A stretch of 64,000 nt of DNA. It comes from Posidonia oceanica (taxonomy: Eukaryota > Streptophyta > Magnoliopsida > Alismatales > Posidoniaceae). The notes below the pieces were generated by a model. That model was not told the DNA's origin, searched no databases, and was given only the letters and a program-made list of their open reading frames with translations. The position numbers and the translations under genes are program-made. Location: assembly GCA_037176725.1 (NCBI GenBank), contig JAZBRS010000011.1, positions 682,001 to 746,000 of the forward strand. The letters are read 5' to 3'. Shown in pieces: positions 31,618 to 40,393 of the stretch (position 1 is the stretch's first letter; every line of letters starts with the position of its first letter).

Positions 31618-31925
31618 TTGCATAAATCATACAAACAAATTGCATAAATCATGCATATAAACAAAATTTGCATAAAGTCATGCATCTACAAAAATTACAA
31701 AAGTCATGCATACAGACAAATTTGCATACATCATGCATCTATAACAAAAGTTTGCATAAATCATGCATACAACAAAAATTGCATCTACAACAAAATTTGC
31801 ATAAGTCATGCATCTACAAACAAAAATTTGCATAAATCTTGCATCTACAACAGAATTTGCATAAATCATGCATATTCAACACAAATAAATCAATCATGCA
31901 CCAAATTTTGCATAAATGATGCATG
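31618..31925 (+). repeat. Tandem array of CATGCAT / TTTGCATAAAT units
   Basis: About eleven degenerate copies of a 26-30 bp unit built from ACAAAATTTGCATAAATC and ATGCATCTACA. Each holds CATGCA(T/A), which contains the RY core of plant B3-type binding sites. The open frames seen here on both strands are products of the repetition. It lies in the TAT-1 3' region. Confidence 0.8.
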
Positions 31926-32168
31926 CATCAATCACTTCTTTACTCTCCCTTTCGACTTTGCAAGGCATCGAACAGTTCTCGACCAAGGGTAGGCCAGCCG
32001 CTTTCTAGATGAACTAGTTGGGACAGTACTTCCACCAGGGGCATCTCTCCTTGGTCTTATCATCCTCTCGGGCCGGTAGCCCTAACTGCCCAGATGACAT
32101 CCGTCAAAGTGTCTAGCGTTTTAGTCAGCAAGCACGATAGTCTTGTCTGGAGTTTCCTTCTTTGGGCT

Positions 32169-32370
32169 GGTAGTTCAAACTACTCAGTTGACACCGGTCA
32201 AAATGTCACCCCAGGATGGTAGCCCAAACTACTCAGTTGACACCTGTCAAACTGTCTAGCACCGGACTGGTAGCCCAAACTACTCGGTTGACACCTGTCA
32301 AACTGTCTAACACCGGGCTGGTATCCCTAACTACTCGTTTGACATCCCTCATATTGTCTAATCTTTCGGC
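32169..32370 (+). repeat. Four-copy 51-bp tandem repeat
   Basis: Units start with GGTAG(C/T)(C/T)CAAACTACTC at 32,169, 32,217, 32,269 and 32,320 (GGTATCCCTAACTACTC), followed by GTTGACACCTGTCAAACTGTC. The piece TTGACACCTGTCAA is an imperfect dyad. Similar GGTAGCCCTAACTGCCCAGATGACATC near 32,076 suggests an older fifth unit. Confidence 0.8.
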
Positions 32371-32779
32371 AAACGAGTCTGATGACCTGTCGCCACACCA
32401 CTTGACTGATAGACTCGCTGGTCTGTCACTTTTTCCTTGATACTAGGGGCACTGTATCGCCCATTGTTATCGTATTATCCTCTGCATTTGGTCTAACACC
32501 CCTAACTGTCACAGGATAGTCTATAGACCTCTACCCCATCATCGAGTCTGATATTCCCGTTACATTGTAGCATCCTTGGTAACAGGTCTTGAGACTTGAC
32601 ACCACTTCTCTTGACCGACAAGTTCGCTGACTTGTCATTCCTCTCTTGATACCAGGGGCATCCTAGGCTACCCTATAATATCATGCCCATTTTACTTTGA
32701 ACCGGCACCTTGATCCATATCCCGAGCCCATTGAGCTACATGGCTCAGATCGGCTGTGAGCTTCATGGCTCAGTGATAC
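32371..32779 (+). other. Degenerate single-copy spacer
   Basis: No gene. GACCTGTCGCCACACCACTTGAC near 32,384 and GACTTGACACCACTTCTCTTGAC near 32,592, each followed by CGCTGG/CGCTGACTTGTCA...TTGATACCAGGGGC, show an old duplication of about 200 bp. Confidence 0.5.
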
Positions 32780-34085
32780 TCTTTTCCGACTGATAAGTTC
32801 GAAACTTATCAATCCTCCTTTTCCGACTGATAAGTCCAAAACTTATTTATCCTCCTTTTCCGGTTGATAAGTCCGAAACTTATCTATCCACCTTTTCCGG
32901 CTGATAAGTCCGAAACTTATCTATCCTCTTTTTCTGGCTGATAAGTCTAAAACTTATCAATCCTCCTTTTTCGGCTGATAAGTCCGAAACTTATCTATCC
33001 TCCTTTTCTGGCTGATAAGTCTGAAACTTATCTATCCTCCTTTTTCGGCTGATAAGTCTGAAACTTATCATCTATCCACCTTTTCCGGCTGATAAGACCG
33101 AAACTTATCTATCCTACTTTTCCGGCTGATAAGTCTGAAACTTATCTATCCTCCTTTTCCGGTTGATAAGTCCGAAACTTATCTATCCTACTTTTCCGGC
33201 TGATAAGTTTGAAACTTATCTACCCTCCTTTTCCGGCTGATAAGTCTGAAACTTATCTATCCTCCTTTTCCGGCTGATAAGTCCGAAACTTATCTATCCA
33301 CCTTTTCCGGCTGATAAGTCCGAAACTTATCTATCCTCCTTTTCCGGTTGATAAGTCCGAAACTTATCTATCCACATTTTCCGGCTGATAAGTCTGAAAC
33401 TTATCTATCCTCCTTTTCCAGCTGATAAATTCGAAACTTATCTATCCACCTTTTCCGGCTGATAAGTCCAAAACTTATGTATCCACCTTTTCCAGCTGAT
33501 AAGTTCGAAACTTATCTATCCACATTTTCCGGCTGATAAGTCTGAAACTTATCTATCCTCCTTTTCTAGCTGATAAGTCCAAAACTTATCTATCCACCTT
33601 TTCCTGCTAATAAGTCCGAAACTTATCTATCCACCTTTTCCGGATAATAAGTCTGACACTTAAATATCCACCTTTTCCGGTTGATATGTCTGAAATTTAT
33701 CTATCCTCCTTTTCCGGCTACTAAGTCCAAAACTTATCTATCCTCCTTTTCTGGTTGATAAGTCTAAAACTTATCTATCCTCCTTTTCTGGTTGATAAGT
33801 CTAAAACTTATCTATCCACCTTTTCCAGATGATAAGTCCGAAACTTATCTATCCGCCTTTTCCGGATGATAAGTCAAAAACTTATCTATCCTCCTTTTCC
33901 GGCTGATAAGTCCGAAACTTATCTATCCTCCTTTTCCGGCTGATAAGTCCGAAACTTATCTATCCTCCTTTTCCGACTGATAAATCCGAAACTTATCTAT
34001 CCTCCTTTTCCGGCTGATAAGTCCGAAATTTATCTATTTCGAGTGATAAGTCCGAAACTTATCTATTTCGGTGATAAGTCCGTCA
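32780..34085 (+). repeat. 37-bp hairpin satellite, about 35 copies
   Basis: Units repeat every 37 bp (GATAAGT at 32,792, 32,829, 32,866, 32,903 and on). The consensus is GATAAGTCCGAAACTTATC followed by TATCCTCCTTTTCCGGCT. The first part is an inverted repeat, GATAAGT / ACTTATC with a five-base loop, so every copy can form a hairpin. The last two units near 34,035-34,080 are shortened. The array forms about a third of the TAT-1 3' region. Confidence 0.95.
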
Positions 34086-34389
34086 ACTTATTACGCCCCT
34101 CATTATTTGCATCATCTTTAGCATCTCATTTGCATCTCACAGCATCACCTTGCATGTTACTACATCATTTGCATCTCATTGTATGTGATAACATCTCATT
34201 GCACATCATTCCATCGCATCACGCCACACTGCATTGCTATGCATCAACATTCGCATCACAACATTTGCATCGGGTTGATATCCCATCTATCCGGTCGGCT
34301 GGCAATACACCAACACTGCTTCCCCACTAACTACGGTTGTGGTGTCTTGTCAACCCTGAGCAGCGGCCTTGGTCCCCTCGACCTCACTC
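34086..34389 (+). other. CAT-rich non-coding sequence before the polypurine tract
   Basis: No gene. 34,100-34,270 consists of irregular GCATC, TTGCATC and CATCACA repeats. The remainder is unique up to the polypurine tract. Confidence 0.6.
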
Positions 34390-34402
34390 AAGGAGGGGCA
34401 TC
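34390..34402 (+). promoter_or_regulatory. TAT-1 polypurine tract
   Basis: AAGGAGGGGCATC directly precedes TGTAGACACC. In LTR retrotransposons the purine tract next to the 3' LTR primes plus-strand DNA synthesis. The inverted counterpart with nearly the same sequence is found at 36,212-36,227 for TAT-2, which supports both calls. Confidence 0.82.
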
Positions 34403-34990
34403 TGTAGACACCCTGATTTTGTAGTCCTTTGTCGATGGTTTTCTCCCAAGGATGTGCTAGGTCATGGCGGCCCCCCCACCTTTTCACCAAGCCTAAACCT
34501 AAGCCTTGTCCCAAAACCAATCCCAAACCAAGCCTAAATCCAAGCCTAGTCCTAAACCTAAGCCTTGTCCAAATTTAGGCCCAAGCCCAACCAAAAACAC
34601 CCAAGAATATCCCAAAATCCTTTCTAGGTCGTTGGACGCCAGATGTACCTGCGTCTTACGTAAGACGTAGGGAATGTAGCGTCTAACACCATCCTGCTCT
34701 TTGGGGTGCGTGGATATGGGGTTTTGGTGAGCGAGAAGCTTGTTTGGTCTATTTTGCTTTCTCAGCACCCCCTTTTCTTGTATCCAACTCTGCCACTCCA
34801 CAGGTGATGAAATTGGTGTGATCGCCACTCCAGGTTTGCTTTCGTCGGCCCTCGAGATACCTTGGGGAAATGTAGGGTGTACGGGTTCAGCTACCTTGGG
34901 ACAACGCCAGCGTTGCCTAAGGGTGCCCGTGCTTGGTGAGTTTCTTCTTCTTCTTCTTCCTTGTAAAACAAATGTTAGAAAATACAGATT
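34403..34990 (+). mobile_element. TAT-1 3' LTR (start certain, end not found)
   Basis: Begins TGTAGACACCCTGATTTTG after the polypurine tract. It contains a run of CCTAAACC / AAGCCTAAATCC-like words (34,486-34,590), a dyad module (34,630-34,690) and a donor-like GGTGAGTTTC at 34,938. No TG...CA end with flanking duplication could be recognised. The end given is where TAT-2 LTR sequence may start and is approximate. Confidence 0.55.
34630..34690. promoter_or_regulatory. Dyad module a
   Basis: Half-site GTTGGACGCC (34,631), the perfect 16-bp palindrome CGTCTTACGTAAGACG (34,652-34,667), then half-site GCGTCTAACACC (34,679). It lies in the TAT-1 LTR. First of twelve occurrences of this arrangement. 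Confidence 0.7.
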
Positions 34991-35407
34991 AATATGGTGT
35001 AGTAATTGATTTAGAATAAATAGAATGGGACATAAAGGAACAAAGAGAAATACTTATCCGATGGGTTTTATCCCCCCAGTTGCAACTAAAAGAAATGAAT
35101 ATGCCTAGCTACAACATGCAATGGACATACGATATATAAAAAAATGTTAAAAGAAAGCCCCCTTTTATCTATGCACGAAATGCAAGATGTGTCGACATGA
35201 TGTGACTGACGACAAAAGAAGACTCGAGCTCTTTGGCTCTCTCAAGATCTCTTGTAGAATTCTCTCATTCACTTGCTGTGTGTCCCTTCGTCCTTTTGTT
35301 TCGTCCAAAAAAAACCATCCCTCTATCCGTCGTCCTCCCATGTCGTTTCACCCAAAAAAAACCGTCCCTCTGTCCGTCGTCCCCTTTTCAAGGTTGGGGT
35401 ACCCCTG

Positions 35408-35415
35408 CTTTTATA
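35408..35415 (-). promoter_or_regulatory. TATA box of the TAT-2 LTR
   Basis: TATAAAAG on the minus strand, within CTTCTATAAAAGCAGGGGTACC. It lies about 800 bp inside the LTR and downstream (in transcription direction) of dyad modules c and b, as expected for a U3 promoter. Confidence 0.55.
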
Positions 35416-35477
35416 GAAGTAGGGGAAGAACAAGAATTCAAAAATTGGCCAAGTTAGAAAAATTTCCAAAACAGATA

Positions 35478-35537
35478 GTGTTAAACGTTGATTTCTTAGC
35501 GTTTAATGTTAGCCACTGAAAAGCCAGCGTCTAACAG
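35478..35537. promoter_or_regulatory. Dyad module b
   Basis: GTGTTAAACGTTG, then AGCGTTTAATGTTAG, then AGCGTCTAACAGCC. This is a degenerate version of the half-site, palindrome, half-site layout, in the TAT-2 LTR about 65 bp from its TATA box. Confidence 0.6.
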
Positions 35538-35933
35538 CCTCCCGAGCTACAGCTGTGTTGGATCAAGAATATTCCCCTCTAAATGCTGATTAACCTTAAT
35601 TACGCCAAATTAAATCATCAATTAAAGGCTTTGATCGGTCAAAGGTCCTAAATATGGACAAAGAATCATGGTTGATTTTGAACAAAATAAGGAAAGTAAT
35701 GTAGCACATTGTCACCATAAGACACCTGCAAACAGGTGTCCTACATTAACACCAGTGGACAACGACCCTCCGAGGTACAGTTGTGGATTCCAAGGAATAA
35801 TCAGCCATTAATGGTGGATTAATGCTGATTAAATCAAGAATTGTTAATTACCCAATCAATGGACCTCCAAAAGGAGCAACAAATAGGGTTTGTGATTTGG
35901 CTAAATAAGGAAAGTTTGTGTCGGCACTGGGCT

Positions 35934-35977
35934 TCAACGTTGGACGCTAGAAAACCAGCGTCTTACGTTATAAGCTG
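35934..35977. promoter_or_regulatory. Dyad module c
   Basis: CAACGTTGGACGCTAG followed by AGCGTCTTACGTTATAAGCT. It sits in the TAT-2 LTR, 234 bp from the LTR start. Confidence 0.65.
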
Positions 35978-36211
35978 GGATTTCAGCAGATAACGCCCCC
36001 AGTCAGTCCACCTTCCAAATTTGGTTAAGAAATTTAGGATACTCAAGTTGTTGACATTTAAAGCTCAATAAAGGATGAAGATAAGGTTTTGAACTGGGGA
36101 TAGGCATTTTGTTCAAGTGAGAGGACTTGGATTGAGCAAAGAGCCTTTAGGAATGACCTGGTGCAATGGACTACACTACCATGAAGGGAGTGCCAAAATG
36201 GGGTATCTACA

Positions 36212-36227
36212 GATTGCCCCTCCTTGA
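36212..36227 (-). promoter_or_regulatory. TAT-2 polypurine tract
   Basis: The minus strand reads TCAAGGAGGGGCAATC directly before TGTAGATACC. It is nearly identical to the TAT-1 tract (TCAAGGAGGGGCATC). It fixes the orientation and 3' boundary of the TAT-2 internal region. Confidence 0.82.
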
Positions 36228-36359
36228 AGATGGCTTCAGCACGAAGCTATCTACAAGGTGAGACGATACCCCCATGCGGTGTTATCCAGGGATACTAAAA
36301 GAAATCTAATGCCTGCTGCCACCAGACTTGGACGAGACGCAATGAGGGTCGACTGAAAA

Positions 36360-36600
36360 AACACGGCCAAGGGGATTGCCCAAGGGGAACAGACTAAAGA
36401 CACGGCCGCGAGAATTGCCCGCAGGAGTCGAACTAAAAGACACTGCCGCGGGGGTTGCCCGCAGGGGTTAAACTACAAGACACTGCCGCGGAGATTGCCT
36501 GCGGGGGTCAAACTAAAAAACACTACCACGGGGGTTGCCCGTGGGGGTCAAACTAAAAGACACTGCCACGGGGGTTGCCCGTGGGTGTCAGACTAGAGGA
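36360..36600 (-). repeat. 40-bp tandem array with covarying hairpins
   Basis: About six units, period 40 bp, of the form ACACTGCCGCGGGGGTTGCCC then GCAGGGGTCAAACTAAAAG. Each core is an inverted repeat. Two units read CCACGGG...CCCGTGG, others CCGCGG...GCGG, so both arms change together. It lies close to the TAT-2 polypurine tract. Strand is that of the host element. Confidence 0.85.
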
Positions 36601-37400
36601 TGGATAGCAAATGTCTTCAACGACCACTCGATACGAATGCAATGCAATGTGTTATGCATGGATGCGTGCTAGCGGGAATGCAAAGGAAGTGATCATGATA
36701 TGCAATGCATGACCCTAGATAATAAGGTTCCTCCATCATTGCCGGCTTTAATTTTGTCATAATCAAGTGCCCTTTCATCAAGTGTAGCCTACACTCTCCG
36801 TAGGGACCGTCATTTTAAGATATGCAGGTTGGTGAGCGAGAGGTCCATGATGTTCCCAGGTGTTGGGCAAAGGGGGTTGACCTTTTCTCTGCTAACCGCG
36901 TTGGCTCTGTTTGTCACAATCAGGTGTCCTTTCATTGAATGTTGCCTACATTCTCGACAGAGACCGTCGTCTTGTAACCCGGAACTGGTGAATGATGGGT
37001 TCACTAATACCGTTGGCTTTATTTGTCAAAATCAGGTGTCCTTTCATTGAATTTTGCCTACATTCTCGATAGAGACCGTCGTCTTGTGACCCGGAACTGG
37101 TGAACGATGGGTCTACTAATACCGTTGACTTTATTTGTCAAAATCAGGTGTCCTTTCATTGAATGTTGCCTACATTCTCGACAGAGATCGTCATCTTCTA
37201 ACCCGGAATTAATGAACGATGGGTGCACTAATACCGTTGGCTTTATTCATCAAAATCAGGTGTCCTTTCATTGAATGTTGCCTACATTCTTGACAGAGAC
37301 CGTCATCTTCTGACCTGGAATTAATGAACCATGGGTCCACTAATACCATTGGCTTTGCTTTGTTTACCCGGTTGTACTCCGGGTTTCTGCTGGTTTGCTT
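36601..37400. repeat. 112-bp tandem repeat, four good copies plus one old copy
   Basis: Units begin GTGTCCTTTCATTGAATGTT at 36,924, 37,036, 37,148 and 37,260 (exact 112-bp period). A diverged copy begins GTGCCCTTTCATCAAGTG near 36,768. Each carries CCTACATTCTCGACAGAGACCG. Sequence 36,601-36,767 is unique and non-coding. Open frames here are repeat artefacts. Confidence 0.88.
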
Positions 37401-37409
37401 CTTTGCTAA

Positions 37410-37690
37410 GGGACATGGCCACGGGGGTTGCCTGAGGGGGTCAAACAGGAAATTAAAAGACACTACTGTGGGGGTTGCCTAAGGGGGTCGAACAGGAATT
37501 TAAAAGACACTGCTAAGGGGGTTGCCCTAAGGGGTCAAACAGGAAATTTAAAAGACACTGCCATGGGGGTTGCCCAAGGGGCTCGAATAGAAATTTAAAA
37601 GACACTGCTAAGGGAGTTTCCCAAGGGGGGTCGAACAGGAATTTAAAAGAAACTGGCAATGGGGTTGCCCAAGGGGGTCGAACTAAAAAG
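37410..37690. repeat. 47-48 bp tandem array sharing the GGGGGTTGCC core
   Basis: GTTGCC cores at 37,427, 37,474, 37,521, 37,569, 37,616 and 37,664. The unit is GACACTGC(C/T)A(A/T)GGGGGTTGCC, then CAAGGGGGTCGAACAGGAAT and TTAAAA. The core is the same as in the 40-bp array at 36,360 and the 41-bp array at 38,310, but the linkers differ. Confidence 0.85.
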
Positions 37691-38290
37691 AATTGAGCTG
37701 GATCAATCATCCAACACTCAATGGAAGCGAGCTGGATTAGTCATCCAACCCTCGGGAAATTGAGCTAGATCAGTCATCCAAAACTCAAGGAAAACAAGCT
37801 GGATTAGTCATCCAACACTTGGGAAATTGAGCTGGATCAATCATCCAACACTCAAGGAAAAGGAGCTGGATCAGTCATCCAACCCTCGGAAAATTGAGCT
37901 AGATCAGTCATCCAAAACTCAAGGAAAACAAGCTGGATTAGTCATCCAACACTTGGGAAATTGAGCTGGATCAATCATCCAACACTCAAGGAAAAGGAGC
38001 TGGATCAGTCATCCAACACTTGGGAAATTGAGCTGGATCAGTCATCCAACACTCAAGGAAAATGAGCTGGATCAATCATCCAACACTCTGGAAATTGAGC
38101 TGGATCAGCCATCCAACACTCAAGGAAAATGAGCTGGATCAGTCATCCAACACTTGGGAAATTGAGCTGGATCAGTTATTCAACACTCGGGAAATTGAGC
38201 TGGATCAGTCATCCAACACTCGGAAAATTGAGCTGGATCAGTCATCCAACAGTCGAAAAATTGAGCTGGATTAGTCATTCAACACTTAAG
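37691..38290 (+). repeat. 33/34-bp tandem array, about 18 copies
   Basis: Unit GAGCTGGATCAGTCATCCAA followed by CACTCAAGGAAAA or CACTTGGGAAATT. The two spacer types alternate in part, giving a dimer higher-order pattern (67 bp). Near 38,140-38,275 the 33-bp units keep one frame open and would give repeats of ELDQSSNTRKI; no evidence shows it is translated. Confidence 0.88.
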
Positions 38291-38309
38291 GAAAACATGG
38301 CCTTTTAAG

Positions 38310-38545
38310 CGTTGCCTAAAGGGATAAAGCTGTGATAAAAATCGCCAAGGGGGTTGCCCAAGGAAATAAAGCTGAGATAAAAGATTGCCAAGGAGGTTGC
38401 CCAAGGAGAAAGCTGTGATTAAAGATTTCCAAGGGGGTTGCCCAAGTGAAAAGTTGTGACAAAAGATTACCAAGGGGGTTGCCCAAGGGAAAAGCTAAGA
38501 TAAAAATTGCCAAGGGGGTTGCCCAAGGAGATAAAAGGAAACTTT
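38310..38545. repeat. 40-43 bp tandem array sharing the GGGGGTTGCCC core
   Basis: GTTGCCC cores at 38,353, 38,396, 38,437, 38,478 and 38,518, plus a degenerate GCGTTGCCTAAAGGG at 38,318. Unit: AAAGATTGCCAAGGGGGTT, then GCCCAAGGAGA and AAGCTG. Third array built on this core in TAT-2. Confidence 0.85.
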
Positions 38546-38640
38546 TTCAGTTGTGTTGGCTTTGTTTGCCCGATTGTGCTCCGGGAAATTCTGATTTGTT
38601 CTTTGCTCTGCTTTGGATCGTTGGACACTTGCTTTGCAGC

Positions 38641-38706
38641 ATTTAATGTTGGACGGGCTGATCTCTGCGTTTAACGTTGGACGGCTTGACGGCTGCGTCT
38701 AATGTC
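38641..38706. promoter_or_regulatory. Dyad module d, upstream of PMD gene 1
   Basis: TTTAATGTTGGACGGG, then GCGTTTAACGTTGGACGGC (38,667-38,685), then GCTGCGTCTAATGTC. It lies 99 bp upstream of the TATA box and 194 bp upstream of the PMD1 ATG. Confidence 0.65.
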
Positions 38707-38804
38707 TCGAAACAGACTGCCTTCCTTTCCTATTTTGATATCAACAATTTGGTAGTAAATCTCTAATTTCTTGATGTTTCCTTTCTTGTGAGGGCATCAA
38801 GGCC

Positions 38805-38812
38805 TATATTAA
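38805..38812 (+). promoter_or_regulatory. TATA box of PMD gene 1
   Basis: TATATTAA in AAGGCCTATATTAAGCCCC, 88 bp upstream of the ATG at 38,900. Its position is matched by TATA boxes before the other two PMD genes. Confidence 0.5.
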
Positions 38813-38899
38813 GCCCCTCCCTTAGCTTTGATTTGCAAACACCACTGAATTTCTCTTTTCCTTTGTTTTTGTTATTCGCAAGGAGTTGCAGCTTCCCTT

Positions 38900-39978
38900 A
38901 TGGATCTGAGTGAGATTCCACGTCACGCCTTTCGAGTAGCCAACTTTTCTTCTTCTTCCGATCTAGTGCAACTTCGATTGGAGACCATGCCTAAACACCT
39001 GGTGAATCTCCTGGTGAACGAGAAGGTATTTCCTCCTCTTCTGCTATTTTTCTTCTTTTATTTGTTGTGCTACTTTTGTACCTTTCTTTTTATACCGATT
39101 TTTCTATTTCATTGCCATTAGCCTCCTCAAATAGCAACCATGATTCAAAAACCTACCACCTGGACTGGGTCCAAAGTTTTCACACTTGGGCACTAAAGAA
39201 ATACCGTGAACGCTTGGAGGAGGCTGGCTTTTGTCAAACCCTCCGGCAACTGCGGCAGCCTATTGATTAGAAGGCGATCTTTGGCCTCTATGGGCTATGG
39301 AACCCCTTAACTCACACATTCTTCACTTCTTTGGGGGAGCTTACCATTCTTCTGGAGAAGGTAAGCGTTCTATTAGGCACTCGACAAGCTGATCCTTCCA
39401 TTTATTCTAAGGATGCATATCTTCTGCCAACCGGGGTGGTAGGTTCTTTATCTCTATTAAAATGCATCTTCGGCTCTGTCATTGTGCCGGAGGATTTGGT
39501 ACTAGATGGTTGCATCAACCTTGCTTCTCTGTGGAAGTTCTTTTTGAAGCAGCGAGATAGCATTCGCTCTAAAGCTTCTTGTTTGGAATGCATTTTTATT
39601 CTAATTGGTAGGTTGGTGCTTTTCCCAAATGAAGCTTTGACCATTAGTGCCTATCATGCCGAGCTCATGTGCATAAGCGTCCGTAACCTGGAGAAGAGTT
39701 TGAGTCAGTCTGTGTTAGCCTTTACTATTCGGGGCTTATCCAGTCCTCGCTTTCCAGATATGATCCTTCCGCGCTTGAGGGACACTCCCAGAGATGTTAT
39801 TCAGGTTTATTTTCATGCTGGCATCTGGGATAGAAAGGGGCAGAATCGTGTCCTCTCTTCGTGGGATAATCCGAATGTAGACCGTGAAGCTATCTCCCTT
39901 GCCACACATGATGTTTGGTATGAGGGTGTGAAGCCTAAACTAGCCATCGAGTTTCCTACAAAGAAACAAAAATTGTAG
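38900..39978 (+). pseudogene. PMD gene 1: plant mobile domain protein, antisense in TAT-2
   Basis: Exon 1 from ATG 38,900 (MDLSEIPRHAFRVANF) ends at a donor AAG/GTATTTCC (39,027). A pyrimidine-rich intron ends at CCATTAG (39,121). The main exon is open to TAA 39,976 except TAG 39,268 and has the PMD hallmark LWNPLTHTFFTSLGELTILL plus EKVSVLLG, and ends in a basic KKQKL. With the splice as drawn, the frames do not join, so a frameshift is likely. AATAAA signals follow at about 40,003 and 40,043. PMD proteins (Arabidopsis MAIN, MAIL1) act in nuclear gene and transposon silencing. The role here is unknown. Confidence 0.72.
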
Positions 39979-40110
39979 TCAGTATTGTACCCTTTATTAT
40001 TAATAAAATCTATTTTGTCCCTTTTTGTCTCTTTTCATTTTTCAATAAATTTGTATCGCTTTTTATCAAATGAAAATCAAAGTTCAGAATATTCCCTGAA
40101 TTAAAAGCAT

Positions 40111-40258
40111 TATACGCATGGAATGGCGCGTCCAACGTTATACGCTTAGAACCACAGCGGATAACGTTTTAACTTTCAGGATGTTGGATGGGCCAGATTG
40201 CGCGTATAATACTTTGTCTTCCCGTTGCATCGGACGGCCCAGGCTACGCGTATAACAT
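40111..40258. promoter_or_regulatory. Dyad module e, upstream of PMD gene 2
   Basis: Includes GCGCGTCCAACGTTATACGC (40,127-40,146), GCGGATAACGTTTTAAC, TTGCGCGTATAATAC and TACGCGTATAACATTG. Extended and partly degenerate version of the module. The last half-site is only 8 bp from the TATA box. Confidence 0.6.
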
Positions 40259-40265
40259 TGAATGG

Positions 40266-40272
40266 TATAAAT
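40266..40272 (+). promoter_or_regulatory. TATA box of PMD gene 2
   Basis: TATAAAT in GAATGGTATAAATCCTCC, 122 bp upstream of the ATG at 40,394, immediately after dyad module e. Confidence 0.55.
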
Positions 40273-40393
40273 CCTCCGTTTTACATAGCAGGCGACCATC
40301 TCCTCGTTCCCTTCTTCTCTGGTGACAGTGGCTGTGATTCTTCTCTCTGGTGAGCTTTCAAACCTCCGATGACCTCTCCTTTCACTCCCGAAC

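Larger units (their letters stand above)
24024..34402 (+). mobile_element. TAT-1: Ty3/gypsy (TAT type) internal region, 5' part missing
   Basis: Order on the plus strand: gag zinc knuckle, protease, acidic linker, RT, RNase H, second RNase H, integrase, then 3.9 kb of tandem arrays, a polypurine tract and the 3' LTR start. Integrase after RT/RNase H gives Ty3/gypsy, and the second RNase H plus the long 3' region indicates the TAT lineage. The gag N-terminal half and 5' LTR are absent, cut at the LINE-H junction near 24,024. The element cannot move: the stops and catalytic losses are listed under its genes. Confidence 0.87.
34991..36211 (-). mobile_element. TAT-2 3' LTR (minus strand; inner end certain)
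   Basis: On the minus strand the LTR begins TGTAGATACCCCATTTTGG at 36,211, directly after a polypurine tract, and resembles the TAT-1 LTR start. Reading on, it carries dyad modules c and b and a TATAAAAG box (35,415-35,408). It contains an internal duplication: CCGAGCTACAGCTGTGTTGGAT...TGCTGATTAA (35,540-35,600) and CCGAGGTACAGTTGTGGATT...TGCTGATTAA (35,769-35,840). The outer end was not identified. Confidence 0.6.

Noticed and set aside
31651..31992. Repetitive 113-codon frame in the CATGCAT array
   Set aside because: Product of the tandem repeat; both strands are open and no domain is recognisable.
31618..34085. Tandem arrays as CRISPR
   Set aside because: Units are continuous with no unique spacers of constant length, and the setting is a plant retrotransposon.
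34480..34590. CCTAAACC / AAGCCTAAATCC words as an interstitial telomere repeat
   Set aside because: The words are irregular and mixed with AAGCCTTGTCC; there is no run of CCCTAAA, so this is low-complexity LTR sequence.
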